A stretch of DNA of 64,000 bases from Rhizobium sp. RCAM05350 (GTDB taxonomy: Bacteria > Pseudomonadota > Alphaproteobacteria > Rhizobiales > Rhizobiaceae). The DNA is taken from the NCBI GenBank assembly GCA_024426085.1, contig CP087974.1, positions 682,001 through 746,000 of the forward strand. The letters are read 5' to 3'. A program made the translations under genes and the position numbers. Under the pieces are notes generated by a model, which did not search any database, had not been told where the DNA came from, and saw only the letters and a program-made list of their open reading frames with translations. Positions 9,205-20,010 of the stretch are shown one piece after another (within the stretch, counting starts at the first letter, position 1; every line of letters begins with the position of its first letter).

Positions 9205-10627
9205 ATGACAGATACATCTTCCCACTCTCCCATCCACGTCATCGGCGGCGGGCTTGCCGGCTCTGAAGCTGCGTGGCAGATCGCCTCAGCCGGCATACCG
9301 GTGATCCTCCACGAAATGCGCGGCGTGCGCGGCACGGATGCCCACAAGACCGACGGCCTTGCCGAACTGGTCTGTTCAAATTCCTTCCGCTCCGATGACG
9401 CCACTAGCAATGCCGTTGGCGTGCTGCATGCCGAGATGCGGCTTGCCGGTTCGCTGATCATGTCCTGTGCCGACAAGAATCAGGTTCCGGCTGGCGGTGC
9501 GCTCGCGGTGGATCGCGATGGCTTTTCGGACGCGGTAACCGCGGCGATCGACAGCCATCCGCTGATCACCGTCGTGCGCGAAGAAGTGGATGGCCTTCCG
9601 CCAAAAGACTGGGATCTCGCCATCATCGCGACCGGCCCGTTGACGGCGCCATCGCTTGCCAGCGCCATCCAGGCGGAAACCGGCGCCGACGCGCTGGCCT
9701 TTTCGATGCCATCGCCCCTGATCATCCATACCGAGAGCATCGATATGGACATCTGCTGGTTCCAGTCCCGCTACATGACAAGGTCGGACCGGGCGGCACA
9801 GGCAAGGACTATATCAACTGCCCAATGGACGAGGCACAGTACAATGCCTTCGTCGAGCGCTGATTGCCGGCGACAAGACCGGCTTCAAGGAGTGGGAAGG
9901 TACACCCTATTTCGATGGCTGCCTGCCAATCGAAGTCATGGCCGAACGCGGGCGCGAAACCCTGCGTCACGGCCCGATGAAACCGATGGGCCTCACCAAC
10001 GCCCACAACCCGACCGTCAAGGCCTATGCCGTCGTCCAACTGCGCCAGGACAATGCGCTTGGTACACTTTACAACATGGTGGGTTTCCAGACGAAGCTGA
10101 AATATGGCGCGCAGGCGGAAGTGATCCGGATGATTCCCGGGCTGGAGAAAGCCGAATTCGCCCGCCTCGGCGGCCTGCATCGCAACACCTACATCAATTC
10201 TCCGGTGCTGCTCGACAGATCGCTGACGCTGAAATCCCGGCCCGGCTTGCGATCCGCCGGCCAGATCACCGGCTGCGAAGGCTATGTCGAAAGCGCCAGC
10301 ATCGGCCTACTCGCCGGCAGATTTGCGGCTGCCGAGCGCAAGGGCCAGTCGCTGCCACTGCCCCCCGAAACCACGGCCTTCGGTTCGCTGCTCAACCACA
10401 TCACCGGTGGCCATATCGTTTCGGATGATGAGCCGGGCAAACGCTCGTTTCAGCCGATGAACATCAATTTTGGCCTGTTTCCGCTGCTGGAGCCGGGCGC
10501 GATCGTCAAGCCCGACGGCGTCAAGCGCTTCCGCGGCAAGGACAAGACGGTGATGAAGAAGCAGCTCGTGGCGCAACGGGCGCTGGACGATTGTGCTGCC
10601 TGGCTGAAGGCGGATCAGTCCGCCTGA
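9205..10627 (+). CDS. trmFO: tRNA m5U54 methyltransferase, folate/FAD dependent
   Basis: Forms ribothymidine at position 54 of tRNA using methylene-tetrahydrofolate and FADH2. N-terminal FAD motif [17 protein letters not shown]; family motifs [11 protein letters not shown] and [14 protein letters not shown]-terminal [20 protein letters not shown] and the Gly-rich region [20 protein letters not shown]. The start at 9205 is chosen because the FAD motif begins 12 residues later. Frame breaks occur near 9700 (T run one short, compensated near 9717), near 9775 (about two extra bases) and at 9860 (one C missing); corrected, the protein is about 473 residues. It overlaps the convergent gene at 10615 by 13 bases. 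Confidence 0.92.
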
Positions 10628-11056
10628 ATGGGCTTGATCTCGGATTGCGGATTGAAACTCCCTGAGCAGCCAGAGGGAAACCTCGGCTGCAATTTCCGGG
10701 CTTTCGAACTCGTAGACACCATCGAGATACGAAAAATCGGTGAAATGCACCGTGAGGCCGCGTCCGCTTTCGGCATTCCCGACATTGACCTTGCCGGCTT
10801 CAATCAGGTGGCAGACGAAATGCGTGCCGTGTGCTGCCATGAAACCGGCCTTGCCGTCGTGAAGACGGACGAAATAGGCCTTTTCATCCGCCGTCGCATG
10901 GATAGCCCGGATGGCTTCCTCGGGAAAGGCGCGGCCAAAATCGAGGATGGCTATTCCTGCATCCGGCTCGCGCCTGTCCTTGTCGGCGCGCGCCTTCATT
11001 CGCATGTAGAAAATACCTGCGATCAGGATGCAGATGATGACAATCGGCCAACCCAT
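10615..11056 (-). CDS. Unknown membrane-anchored protein
   Basis: About 147 residues: one N-terminal membrane helix ([20 protein letters not shown]), a short basic linker and a soluble domain containing [20 protein letters not shown] and [20 protein letters not shown] do not recognise the family. The start at 11056 is chosen because AAGGAG lies eight bases upstream; an in-frame ATG at 11083 has no such site. The last codons are probably shifted by one base near 10645, giving the ending IKPIQAD and a stop that overlaps the trmFO stop. It follows the phytoene-synthase-like gene after 128 bases and may belong to that operon. Confidence 0.6.
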
Positions 11057-11184
11057 GGCGCCGACTCCTTTTACACAGTTCATGACAATAACACGTGAAC
11101 GACCGTAAAAGGCAAACCTTGCACCAATGTGCCGCCGCCAAGGTGGCTGGTTGCTGCAAAATCCGGCGGTTAGGAATCTACCAT

Positions 11185-12055
11185 TTACTGCTTTCGCGCA
11201 GCCTTCCACATCCACCATTGCCGGCGCCATTGCGGTGGCACGATCGAATGCTCTGAAGAGTTTCGCCCCGACCCGCTCGGCACGATCGAAAACCGGTTCC
11301 GCCAGTGCCAGTGCGGTGAACGCATAGCGATTCGCCGACGAAATAGTATTGGCAGCAGCGCGGGCCTTGGCAAGATGCTCGCGGCCAAGACCAGCAAACG
11401 CGCGAATTGCCAGGCTGACGGACTGCTCGTTCTCGCCGGAAAGGAAACTGTCGCGGACAAGCCCGGTCGCGGCCAGCAGTTCGGCCGGAAAATAAACCTG
11501 GCCCCGCCGACGATGCAGCGGCAAGAGCAGAAGAAGGCCAGCGATCGTCTGGGCAACGCCGGCATGACCGGCGGCAGAAGCCGAATTCTGCGCCTGTGCG
11601 GGGTCGAGAATCAGGCTTGACAGCTGAATGAGCGCCGATGCCGTTTCGCCCGCATAACCTTCGAGCGAAGCTCGGCTTTCCATCGGATCGTCATACAGAT
11701 CGAAAATGCGGGCATCGATCATGTCCTGAAGCACCGGAACCGGCAGTTCGTGGCTCTTGATGCAGGCAAGCAGTGCCTCGGCCAGCGGATTGCCCTCGCC
11801 GCTCGTTCCACTCGGATCATCAAGGACATCGCGCCACCACTGCAGGCGGATTTCGCCGGGCAGCGGTTCGCGCACCAGATCGCGGACCCGGGCAATTTCT
11901 GCATGGAAGGCATAGAGCGCCGACAACGGCCCGCGCTTGTCCTGCGGCGAGAGAAGGCAAGCCAGGTAGCGATCACGATCGCTGTCGCGCAGGGCGGACA
12001 GGCTGAAATCATAGACCGGCTTGTCGGTCGCGCTTGAGTTTTCAGGAATGGTCAT
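11185..12055 (-). CDS. Squalene/phytoene synthase family protein (NDUFAF6-like)
   Basis: About 290 residues. The N-terminus has the family segment SALYAFHAEIARVRDLV and the conserved GEIRLQWWRDVL; the C-terminus ends PPQWRRQWWMWKAARKQ, read in a second frame after a break near 11245. Classical squalene and phytoene synthases carry two Asp-rich DXXXD metal sites. I see neither, as in the mitochondrial complex I assembly factor NDUFAF6, so prenyl-synthase activity is doubtful. As read, an uncorrected frame fuses it to the downstream membrane protein, which I reject. It starts three bases after the Mth938-type gene. Function inferred. Confidence 0.75.
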
Positions 12056-12058
12056 CGT

Positions 12059-12445
12059 TCAGACGGCAATGAGCGCTGCGGCAACGGCGCGGGATTCTGG
12101 CGAGCATGATATTATAGGTTCGAATGGCCGCGCCGGTGCTCATCGGGTCGGATGAAATGGCGTGTTCCTTGAATTTCGCCCTCAACGCGGCGGGCAGCGG
12201 CCGGATGTCCTTGCCGGTTCCTACCAGCAGAACCTCGATATCGGCGGCCTCTTCCAGAAGCGCTGGAAATATTCCTCCGTCAGGGGATCGCCTTCCACCA
12301 TCTCCCAGCCGTAGATGCCCGAGGGCAGCATCAGCAATGAGCCGCGATGCGACATCTCGGCAAAGCGGAAGCCGCCATTGCCATAGCTGTCGATTGGCGC
12401 CCGGCCCGGAAAATGCGCCTGGCGGATTTCAATGGGCTTGCGCAT
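12059..12445 (-). CDS. Mth938-like domain protein (NDUFAF3-type)
   Basis: About 129 residues of the Mth938/DUF498 fold: MRKPIEIRQAHFPGRAPIDS, then FAEMSHRGSLLMLPSGIYGW, and EVLLVGTGKDIRPLPAALR after a one-base break near 12256. The eukaryotic homologue NDUFAF3 assists assembly of respiratory complex I. It starts one base after the secDF stop and ends three bases before the phytoene-synthase-like gene, so it is tightly coupled to the Sec operon. The role in this organism is inferred from the homologue and context. Confidence 0.8.
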
Positions 12446-12446
12446 G

Positions 12447-15009
12447 TTACTGCACTCCCCTGGCAGGCTGGACACCGATGCCACCGCTTCTTCCGGCGTC
12501 GCCCGGTGTTCCGTGCCGCAGCTTGAACAGGATGAGAACAGGACCTGCGACATAGATCGACGAGAATGTACCGACAGCCACACCGAACAGCATGACGAAC
12601 GCAAAGGACTGGATAGCCTCGCCGCCGAAGAAGCACAGCGCTGCCAGCGCCAGCATCGTCGTCGCACCTGTCAGGACCGTCCGCGACAGGGTCTGATTGA
12701 TCGATGTATCGATCAGAATCGGCAAAGGCATGCGCGGATATCGCCTCAGGTTTTCATGAACGCGGTCGTAGACAACCACGGTATCGTTCAGCGAATAGCC
12801 GACAATCGTCAGAAGCGCTGCGATACTCGTCAAATTAAACTCCATGCCGGTCACGACAAACAGACCGACGGTCAAAAGCACGTCATGCAGCGTGGCAACG
12901 ATGGCGCCGGCAGCAAACTGCCATTCAAACCGGACCCAGATATAGATCAAGATCGCCAGAAGCGATGCCAATACACCAATGGTGGCAGCTGTGGTCAGAT
13001 CGCCGGAAACCGACGGCCCGACGACTTCGACCCGGCGGAACTCGTATTGATCCTCAAGTTCGCCGCGGATCATGATCACCGATGTCTGCTCGGCATTCTC
13101 ACCGCCATCTCAAGTGAATGCACCCGCACCACGACATCCTGCGGCGACCCGAAAGGTTTTACCGTCACGTCACCGATGTTGAGTTCATAAAGGCGACCGC
13201 GAATGTCCTCGATATCGGCATCTCCCTCGTGGGCTTTCAGCTCGATGACGGAGCCGCCGGAAAAGTCGATGCCGAGATTGATGCCGAGCGCGCCAAACAA
13301 CAACATGCTGACGACGGACAAAAGCGCGGTCAACGAGAAGACATAGTTGCGGATTGCCATGAACCGGAAGGCGGCTCCATCGAATATGCCGGTGCGAATG
13401 CCATCCGGCAACGCCGTGGCCGTCGGCGATCGACCCAGATTTCAAGCATGACCCTTGTCAGGGTAAAGGCGGTAAAGAGCGTCGTGACGATACCGATGGC
13501 AAGCGTCACGGCAAAGCCTGCGGACAGAACCCGTTCCGAGGAAAAGCAGAATGATCGCTGCAATCAGGGTGGTTATGTTGGCATCGACGATGGCGGCGAA
13601 GCGCGCGAGAAACCATATTGTATAGCTTCCCGCACGGAACGGCCGTGCCGCACTTCTTCGCGGATGCGCTCATAGATCAATACGTTCAGATCGACGGCCA
13701 TGCCGATGGTCAGCACGATCCCGGCAATGCCTGGCAGCGTCAAAGGCAGGCCCGTGGCTGACAAAACGGCAATGATCATGACGACATTGAGAGCAACGGC
13801 GAGGCTCTGCAATCGCGCCGAATAGCCCATAAAAGCCCACCATGAAGACGATGACGAGGACAGCGCCGATTGCGCCGGGCCGTCATGATCGAGTGGATGG
13901 AATCGGCGCCGCGTCCCGCCCCGATCGAGCGCTCCTCGACAACGGTGAGCGGTGTCGACAAGGCTCCGGCGCGCAACAACAGCGCCAGATCATCCGCCCC
14001 TTCCGGGCTCATGTCCGCAACCAGCTGGACGGTACCATCGGTGATCGCCTTGCGCACCAAAGGCGTGGCGATTACCGCCCCATCCAGAACAATGGCGAGC
14101 GTCGTGCCGGAACTATCGGCCGTTGCCTGCGCTAACCGGGCCGTGCCTTCTGGTCCAAGCCTCAGGTTGACGACGGGATTGCCGGATTGAGCATTGATCG
14201 CAGACTTGGCGTCAACAAAGTCGCTGTTGGAGACAATCGGCTGGCGGCGCAGCAGAAAGCCGATTGGCGGGTCGTCGGCAGAATAGAGAACTTCCGAATT
14301 GGCCGGCGGCTGGCCGTTGACCGCGTCCTGAACAGGCATCGACATATCGATGCTTCTGAACGACAGGTTTCCAGCCTGACCGAGGATATACTTGACCTGC
14401 TCGGGATCGTAGCGCCCAGGTATCTGGACGATGATCCTGTCAGCGCCCTGCCTGCGAATCTTCGGTTGCACAGAGCCGAGTTCCGTCAGGCGCCGGTGCA
14501 GAATCGTGATCGCGCTGTGGAGTGTGGTAGAGATCGCGTGGTTGATGCCATCATTGGTGACATCGATAGACAAGGCGCCATCGGGAGAGCTCCCTGATAG
14601 TGACTTCGCTGAAGTCGTCCTTTGTCAGACCGGCAGCCTTCACCAGATCGGTCAGAGGTTTCAACGCCGTCCTGGCAGCATCGGCCTGGGCCGGATCGCG
14701 AAGGCGAAGCTGGATCGCCTGCCCGGTTCCCGACAGGCCGGAATAGCCGATGCCCGCCGCGCAGGCAGGCGTGCCGACATCATTGATAACAGCCTCGAGA
14801 CGGGCCTTGACGACATCTTCCCGTTCGATCTTCAGCGTGATCTGGGATCCGCCCTGAAGATCGAGGCCGAGCATCATCTGCTTCTTGGGAAGCCAGTCCG
14901 GAAGGCCATCCAGCGCGGCGGTCGGTACCGCATTCGGCACGGCGACCAGGATGCTGAACAGCACGACGAGCCAGACGATGATGGTTTTCCAACGGGAAAA
15001 ATACGGCAT
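12447..15009 (-). CDS. secDF: Fused SecD-SecF protein translocase subunit
   Basis: Uses the proton gradient to drive late steps of Sec export. The SecD half starts [20 protein letters not shown] and contains [14 protein letters not shown], the periplasmic P1 domain and the membrane motif [20 protein letters not shown]. The SecF half has [17 protein letters not shown] and [19 protein letters not shown]. No stop separates IWVDRRRP (end of SecD) from [11 protein letters not shown] (start of SecF), so the gene encodes one chain of about 850 residues, as in other rhizobia. Frame breaks occur near 14595, 13855, 13820, 13590, 13530, 13420 and 13090; the correct sequence is recovered by switching frames. 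It lies between yajC and the Mth938-type gene. Confidence 0.9.
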
Positions 15010-15064
15010 GAAACTCTCAAAGATACGTTACAAGGCGACCAGTGTGCCCGGCCTCCCTGTAGGC

Positions 15065-15399
15065 TTACTCCTTGACAGGTTCACCCTTCACACGGACTTC
15101 GGATACACCACTGCGTACCACACGAATCTTTACGCCGTCAGCAATTTCGACTTCAAGTTCGCTGTCATCAACGACCTTCGTCACCTTGCCGACAATTCCG
15201 CCACCGGTGACGATCTGATCGCCGCGGCGGATGTTCTTCAGCAGTTCCTCACGGCGCTTCATGTTGGCGCGCTGCGGGCGGATGATCAGGAAGTACATCA
15301 CGACGAAGATCAGCAGGAACGGCAGGATCGACATGAGAATATCAGCGCCGCCAGCGCTTGCGCTGGTGCCGTCTGGGCGAATGCCTCGGTAATGAACAT
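15065..15399 (-). CDS. yajC: Preprotein translocase subunit YajC
   Basis: About 112 residues: a short N-terminus (MFITEAFAQTAPAQA), one membrane helix (ILPFLLIFVVMYFLIIRPQR) and a small cytosolic domain with RRGDQIVTGGGIVGKV. YajC associates with SecDF. The start at 15399 is preceded by AGGAGTGATTG, but the ORF containing the membrane helix is in another frame. A one-base indel near 15345 joins them. The long upstream extension of the helix frame to 15517 is therefore not coding. First gene of the yajC-secDF operon. Confidence 0.88.
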
Positions 15400-15642
15400 C
15401 AATCACTCCTTGAATGCAGTTTGGCGGACGGATGCCCGCGTTTCGGATCGCCGGAAATATAGGAAAGGCTGATTTCAATGCAACAACAGACCAACCGGCT
15501 TCTGCCTCCAGCCTCATACATGAAATCGGCCCAAGGAGAAGCTCTTTCTACTGGATTTCACGCCTTTTACCGTTAGATCAGCCATGCTACCGGACAGTTC
15601 GGCCCCTCAGCCAAAACCATAGCCATCATCGGGGAAGCTCTC

Positions 15643-16513
15643 ATGCAGGACACGAAAATCGACCTTCTGATCGCCGAAATGCGCAAGCTGTCGGCTGCCA
15701 TCGAGCGGATCGCCGGTCCAGCCCCTGCCGTCAACGACTGGGATGCGGCAGAATGCTTCGTCTGGTCGCCCCAGCGCCTGCATCTCCAGCCAGTCACCAA
15801 GCCGAACCGCGTCGAACTGAAGCTGATCCAAAGCGTCGATCATGTCCGCGATATCCTGTTCGACAATACGCTGAGATTTGCGCAAGGGTTCCCGGCAAAC
15901 AACGTGCTGCTCTGGGGTGCGCGCGGCATGGGAAAGTCCTCGCTGGTCAAGGCGGTTCACGCCAGCGTCGCTGCCGATGCGGGCGTTCGTCTGAAACTGG
16001 TCGAGGTGCATCGCGAGGACATCGCCACTCTGCCGACCCTGATGGAAATCCTCAAGTCCGCGCCAATGCCGGTCATCGTCTTTTGCGACGATCTGTCCTT
16101 CGATCACGATGATACATCGTACAAGTCGCTCAAGGCCGTACTCGATGGCGGTATCGAGGGCCGGCCCGCGAATGTTCTGCTCTACGCAACCTCCAATCGC
16201 CGCCACCTGCTGCCACGGCACATGATGGAGAATGAACAATCGACGGCCATCAATCCATCCGAAGCCGTCGAAGAAAAGGTTTCGCTATCCGACCGGTTTG
16301 GACTCTGGCTTGGGTTTTACAAATGCAGTCAGGACGACTATCTGGCGATGATCGACGGTTATGCTGCCCATTTCGGGCTGGAAACCAATCCCGAACAGCT
16401 TCACGCCGACGCGCTGGAATGGAGCACGACGACGCGGCGCGCCTGGCCGTGTCGCCTGGCAATTCATCCAGGATCTCGCCGGCCGTTCTCAGAAGAAGAT
16501 CGATCTGGTCTGA
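15643..16513 (+). CDS. DUF815 family ATP-binding protein
   Basis: About 290 residues. P-loop GARGMGKSSLVKAVHA near residue 92, Walker B region VIVFCDDLSF, and sensor-like YATSNRRHL. DUF815 proteins are AAA+-like ATPases without an established role. The C-terminus is frame-shifted near 16432; an extra base in the ACGACGACG repeat converts RGAPGRVAWQFIQDLAGR into nonsense. Corrected, it ends KKIDLV at 16513. It faces the M23 lipoprotein gene and shares a terminator with it. Confidence 0.82.
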
Positions 16514-16520
16514 ACACAAA

Positions 16521-16550
16521 AGAAAAGCCCCAAAACGGGGCTTTTCTTTT
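16521..16550. terminator. Bidirectional terminator between DUF815 and M23 genes
   Basis: AGAAAAGCCCC / GGGGCTTTTCT with loop AAAAC. The arms carry A and T runs, so it can work in both directions between convergent genes. Confidence 0.8.
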
Positions 16551-16572
16551 GTTGATCGATGGCTATCCCAGA

Positions 16573-18110
16573 CTATTCCAGGAATGTCGCCGGGTTGACT
16601 GCGCTGGCGTTCTTGCGCACTTCGAAGTGCACCTGCGGCTGCGATGCTGTGCCGCTCATGCCGGACGCTGCCAGTGTTTGGCCGCGCTGGATCTTCTGGC
16701 CGCGCTGGACCTTCAGCTCCGACGCATTGCCGTAGACCGTGACCGTGCCGTCGTCATGGCGCACCAGAACGGCATTGCCGAGTTCCTTGAGGCTGCTGCC
16801 GGAATAGATGACCACACCGTTTTCCGCAGCCTTGATCGGTGTGCCCTCGGGAACCGAAATGTTGATGCCGTCGTTGCGGTTGCCTTCGACATTGGCACCG
16901 TATCCGGCAATGACCGCACTGCGCACTGGCCAGCGATACTTGCTGATACCTGTTGCCTTCGGCGACGCCTCAGTCGTGTCCTCTTTCGAAGCGACTTCCG
17001 TCACTGACTGCTTGGCGACCGGCGCCGTATATTCGGCCGGCTTCGTGCCGTCAGTCTTGGCAACCTTCGCATCAGCCTTCTTCGGGACAGAGGCAGTCAC
17101 GACTTGATCTGCAGCCGAGGCATTGCCACCCGGAATCTTCAGTGTCTGGCCGATCCGGATTGCAGCACTTGTCAGGCCGTTTTCCTTGCGCAGCGCATCG
17201 ACCGACACGCCATTTGCCTTGGCGATCCGGTTGATGGAATCACCGGCCTTGACCGTGTACGTGCCGCCCTGGCCGTTGCCGTCGCCGGAAACCGGCTGCT
17301 TGCCGGCAGCCATATCGGTACGATTGACACCCTTTTCACGAGACTGAGACTGACCGGGCAGGATTGCCACGTCGCGGCTGTCCGGCTGGATCGGGATATT
17401 CTTCTGCTTGTCGACATCAAGGCTTGCCGCAGCATCGGACGCCGATGCCTTGGCTGCGCTGCTCGCAACACCGAAGGTTGGGATCAGGATGCGCTGACCG
17501 GGCTCCGCCTCGGACGAGGACTTCAAACCGTTGGCCTTCAGAATTTCCTTTTCCGGAACCCCGAACCGCTTGGAGAGCGTTGCAACCGTATCGCCCTGCC
17601 GCAGCAGGACCGCAGGTGCATTGGCAGTCGACCAGCCGCCCTTGGACGTCGTGCTGGTCGTGACCGGATCGGCGTTGAGCTTCTGCTCCTGCGCCTTTGC
17701 CGTTTCGCGGGCAGCCGGGAATGGCTGATCGAGCGATGTGTCACGGCCCTTTGCCGCAGGATCTGCAAGTGCGACGCGCTGAACGTTTATCGGCGTCGAG
17801 GCTTCACGAGCGCGGGAGACCGGTGCGGACGCCGTATTGACCGGATCCGGGAACGGCTGATTGACAACTTCCTGACGGTTGTCGGTAGACATAGCAGGAG
17901 ACATCGCCATGCCGCCGCCCTGCACATCACTGCGCGGAATGGGAACATTGCTGCTGGCGATGGAGTTGGTCGTAAGATTATCGGACTTCGAAAAAGCCCG
18001 CCGAAGCGGCTCGCATCCGAGCTACACCCTGTCGCAACGCTTGCTAGCAAAACCGCCGCAAGCAGGCGAACAACGGACTTTCCCACACTCGACGAAACTC
18101 TATTACGCAT
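16573..18110 (-). CDS. LysM / M23 peptidase-like lipoprotein (NlpD-type)
   Basis: About 513 residues. Lipoprotein signal with lipobox VATGC (Cys29), a disordered Ser/Pro/Ala-rich stretch, LysM repeat 1 (RQGDTVATLSKRFGVPEKEI), LysM repeat 2 (TVKAGDSINRIAKANGVSVD) and a C-terminal LytM/M23 domain. The M23 zinc motifs are degenerate: RNDGINI replaces the HxxxD-type site and YGNAS lacks the usual His, while HFEV is kept. It therefore resembles NlpD/EnvC-type amidase activators more than an active endopeptidase. The frame breaks once at the A run 17991-17995 (one base short), separating the signal peptide from the rest. Confidence 0.88.
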
Positions 18111-18395
18111 GACACTTTACCCACTTGGAACACAACTCGGTGTAAAATGATTAAAGCGCATTAGAGTTACCGCGCAGTTAAAACCGCCATCGGCACGCAT
18201 GTTTTTTGATGAATTGATAACCATGATGGCATTGCCGGGCCAAAATCACCGGCCCTTCTCAGGCAGGACAGCCCGGACGAGTGCACCAGCCCAAAGGTGC
18301 AGCCTCGATACTGGCAAGGCTTTTCGCCTTGGCCAATACGTCACGGCGGCACTGCATAAAGCCAAAAGTTTGCGTTTTCTACGCGGCGAGTTGGT

Positions 18396-19051
18396 TCAGA
18401 AATTTTCCTGGTAGAACTTTTCGATTCCGGACACCGGGCTGCGCGTCTGCGAGACATCCTCGTAACTGATTGTGCCGGTATCCCAGCCGAACATGTCGCC
18501 AGTGATCATGCCACCAGAATCCGGTGACCCAGTCAACTCCGACTGCACCTTGTCGGCATCCAAAAGGACACTGACGAGCGTCTGGAATGTCGATCCACCG
18601 TCTATGCCGCTTTCGTTGCTGTACTCCACCGAGCGCGAGCCGGCGACAGCCGCGTCGCGCGTACCGAAGTAGCGAAGACTGTTCTGATCCTCCGGACGCA
18701 GGTTGTCGTAATATTCGATGAAGGCGCGATAGTAGGCCTTGTGATCGCCCGTCTCGCTGAACTTGCCGAAAGCCTGGTATTCCGCGCTGCAAGCTGCGGT
18801 GAGAGTTTGTTGCTCCACTCGTCTTTTGTCAGTGCCGGGTATTTTTCCTGAATTTTTTTGGTGCGACCAAGAAACAGCAGAGCCTCTGCGGACAGCGACA
18901 CGCGTGAGGCCGGATCATAGCCGCCGGTTGGCAAAACTGCAGCGCTTCCATCTTCCCGGCCACTTGAAACGCCTTGCACCGCAGCGCGACTGGCGAGATT
19001 GTTCATGCCGTCTCCGGCGGCCGCCGAGGTCAATCTATTCGCGATCTGCAT
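18396..19051 (-). CDS. Unknown protein
   Basis: About 218 residues, no signal peptide or membrane helix seen. N-terminus MQIANRLTSAAAGDGMNNLA, then a low-complexity Gly/Ser region, RVSLSAEALLFLGRTKKIQE, and a helical segment (KAYYRAFIEYYDNLRPEDQ). The ATG at 19051 is preceded by AGGAGACGG. The frame changes near 18805 between LSPQLAA and CSAEYQAFGKF. I do not recognise the family. It stands between the M23 lipoprotein and pcm, in the same direction as both. Confidence 0.55.
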
Positions 19052-19358
19052 CTGCCGTCTCCTGCGCTTTGACGCCTGGAATAGAACTGACACATGCGCT
19101 TCCGGTCAGAGGTCAGCTCATTTGTATGACTTTGGTGCGCAGGTTTCGGTTAGGCCCTGAAGCTTGCGTCAAACTGACCATGATTAACAAAAAATTAACA
19201 CCTTGTTTTCGTAGCGATAAATCACTTAACAAGCGAAACCCCATGCTCGTAGCAGTGTTTCATTGCCGCAACCGGTAACGGAATCAGCACTCCCACATCG
19301 CGGCTTTCCGGATCCAGGCCCGAAAATCGTCGATGTTGCCAGCGGATTGCTTGGAGTT

Positions 19359-20010
19359 TTAGAGAAAGGAAGCGAGCTGCGGCACGATCGGCAGATAGGG
19401 TGCCTCGAACAGGTCCTCGCGGTCGAACCGGCTGCCTGTGCGCGTCAACCGGACGATGCGGCACTCGGTTTCGCTCATCATGATCGGTACAATGAGAATG
19501 CCGCCCGAGACGAGATGATCGGAGAAAACCCGTGGCAGGCTGGAAAAGGCGGCCGTGACCAGGATGCGGTCGAAGGTGCCCTCGCCCGTCGGACCGATGC
19601 TGCCGTCCGCATGGCGGACGATTACATTGCGGATGCCGGCCTTTTCCAGGTTTCGCTGGGCGCCGGTGACGAGTGTCTTGTAACGCTCGATGGTCAGAAC
19701 GTTCTGCAATGCGTCCCATCACGCCGGCGGTAAAGCCGCTACCGGTTCCGACCTCGAGGATGCGCTGCCCGGGCTTGACGTTGAGGCTATGGAGCAGCCG
19801 GACGGCGAAATCGAATCCTTCCATGAATGCACCGCAATCCAGCGGAACGAGCCGTGAGGAATAGGCGTTCTCCTGATACTGGGGCGGGGTAAAAATCGTC
19901 CGCGATGTCTGCTCGACAGCGTTGAGCAGCTCATTGTTGGAGATCCCTTCGGCCCGCAGGCGCAGCACCAAAGCTGCAAACCCTTCTTGCTCGATGACGC
20001 GCGGGCTCAA
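19359..20010 (-). CDS. pcm: Protein-L-isoaspartate O-methyltransferase
   Basis: Repairs isoaspartyl residues in aged proteins using S-adenosylmethionine. About 217 residues, with family motifs [16 protein letters not shown], the SAM-binding [17 protein letters not shown], and [14 protein letters not shown]. One frame break near 19710 (one base missing between RIAE and VLTIERY). The ATG overlaps the surE stop (ATGA), so the two are translationally coupled, a common arrangement. A second, divergent pcm lies at 44831. Confidence 0.92.

Noticed and set aside
10307..12055. Apparent 582-residue fusion of a phytoene-synthase-like and a membrane protein
   Set aside because: Produced by an indel near 11245. 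The second frame supplies the normal C-terminus with a stop at 11185, and the downstream gene has its own ribosome site at 11056.
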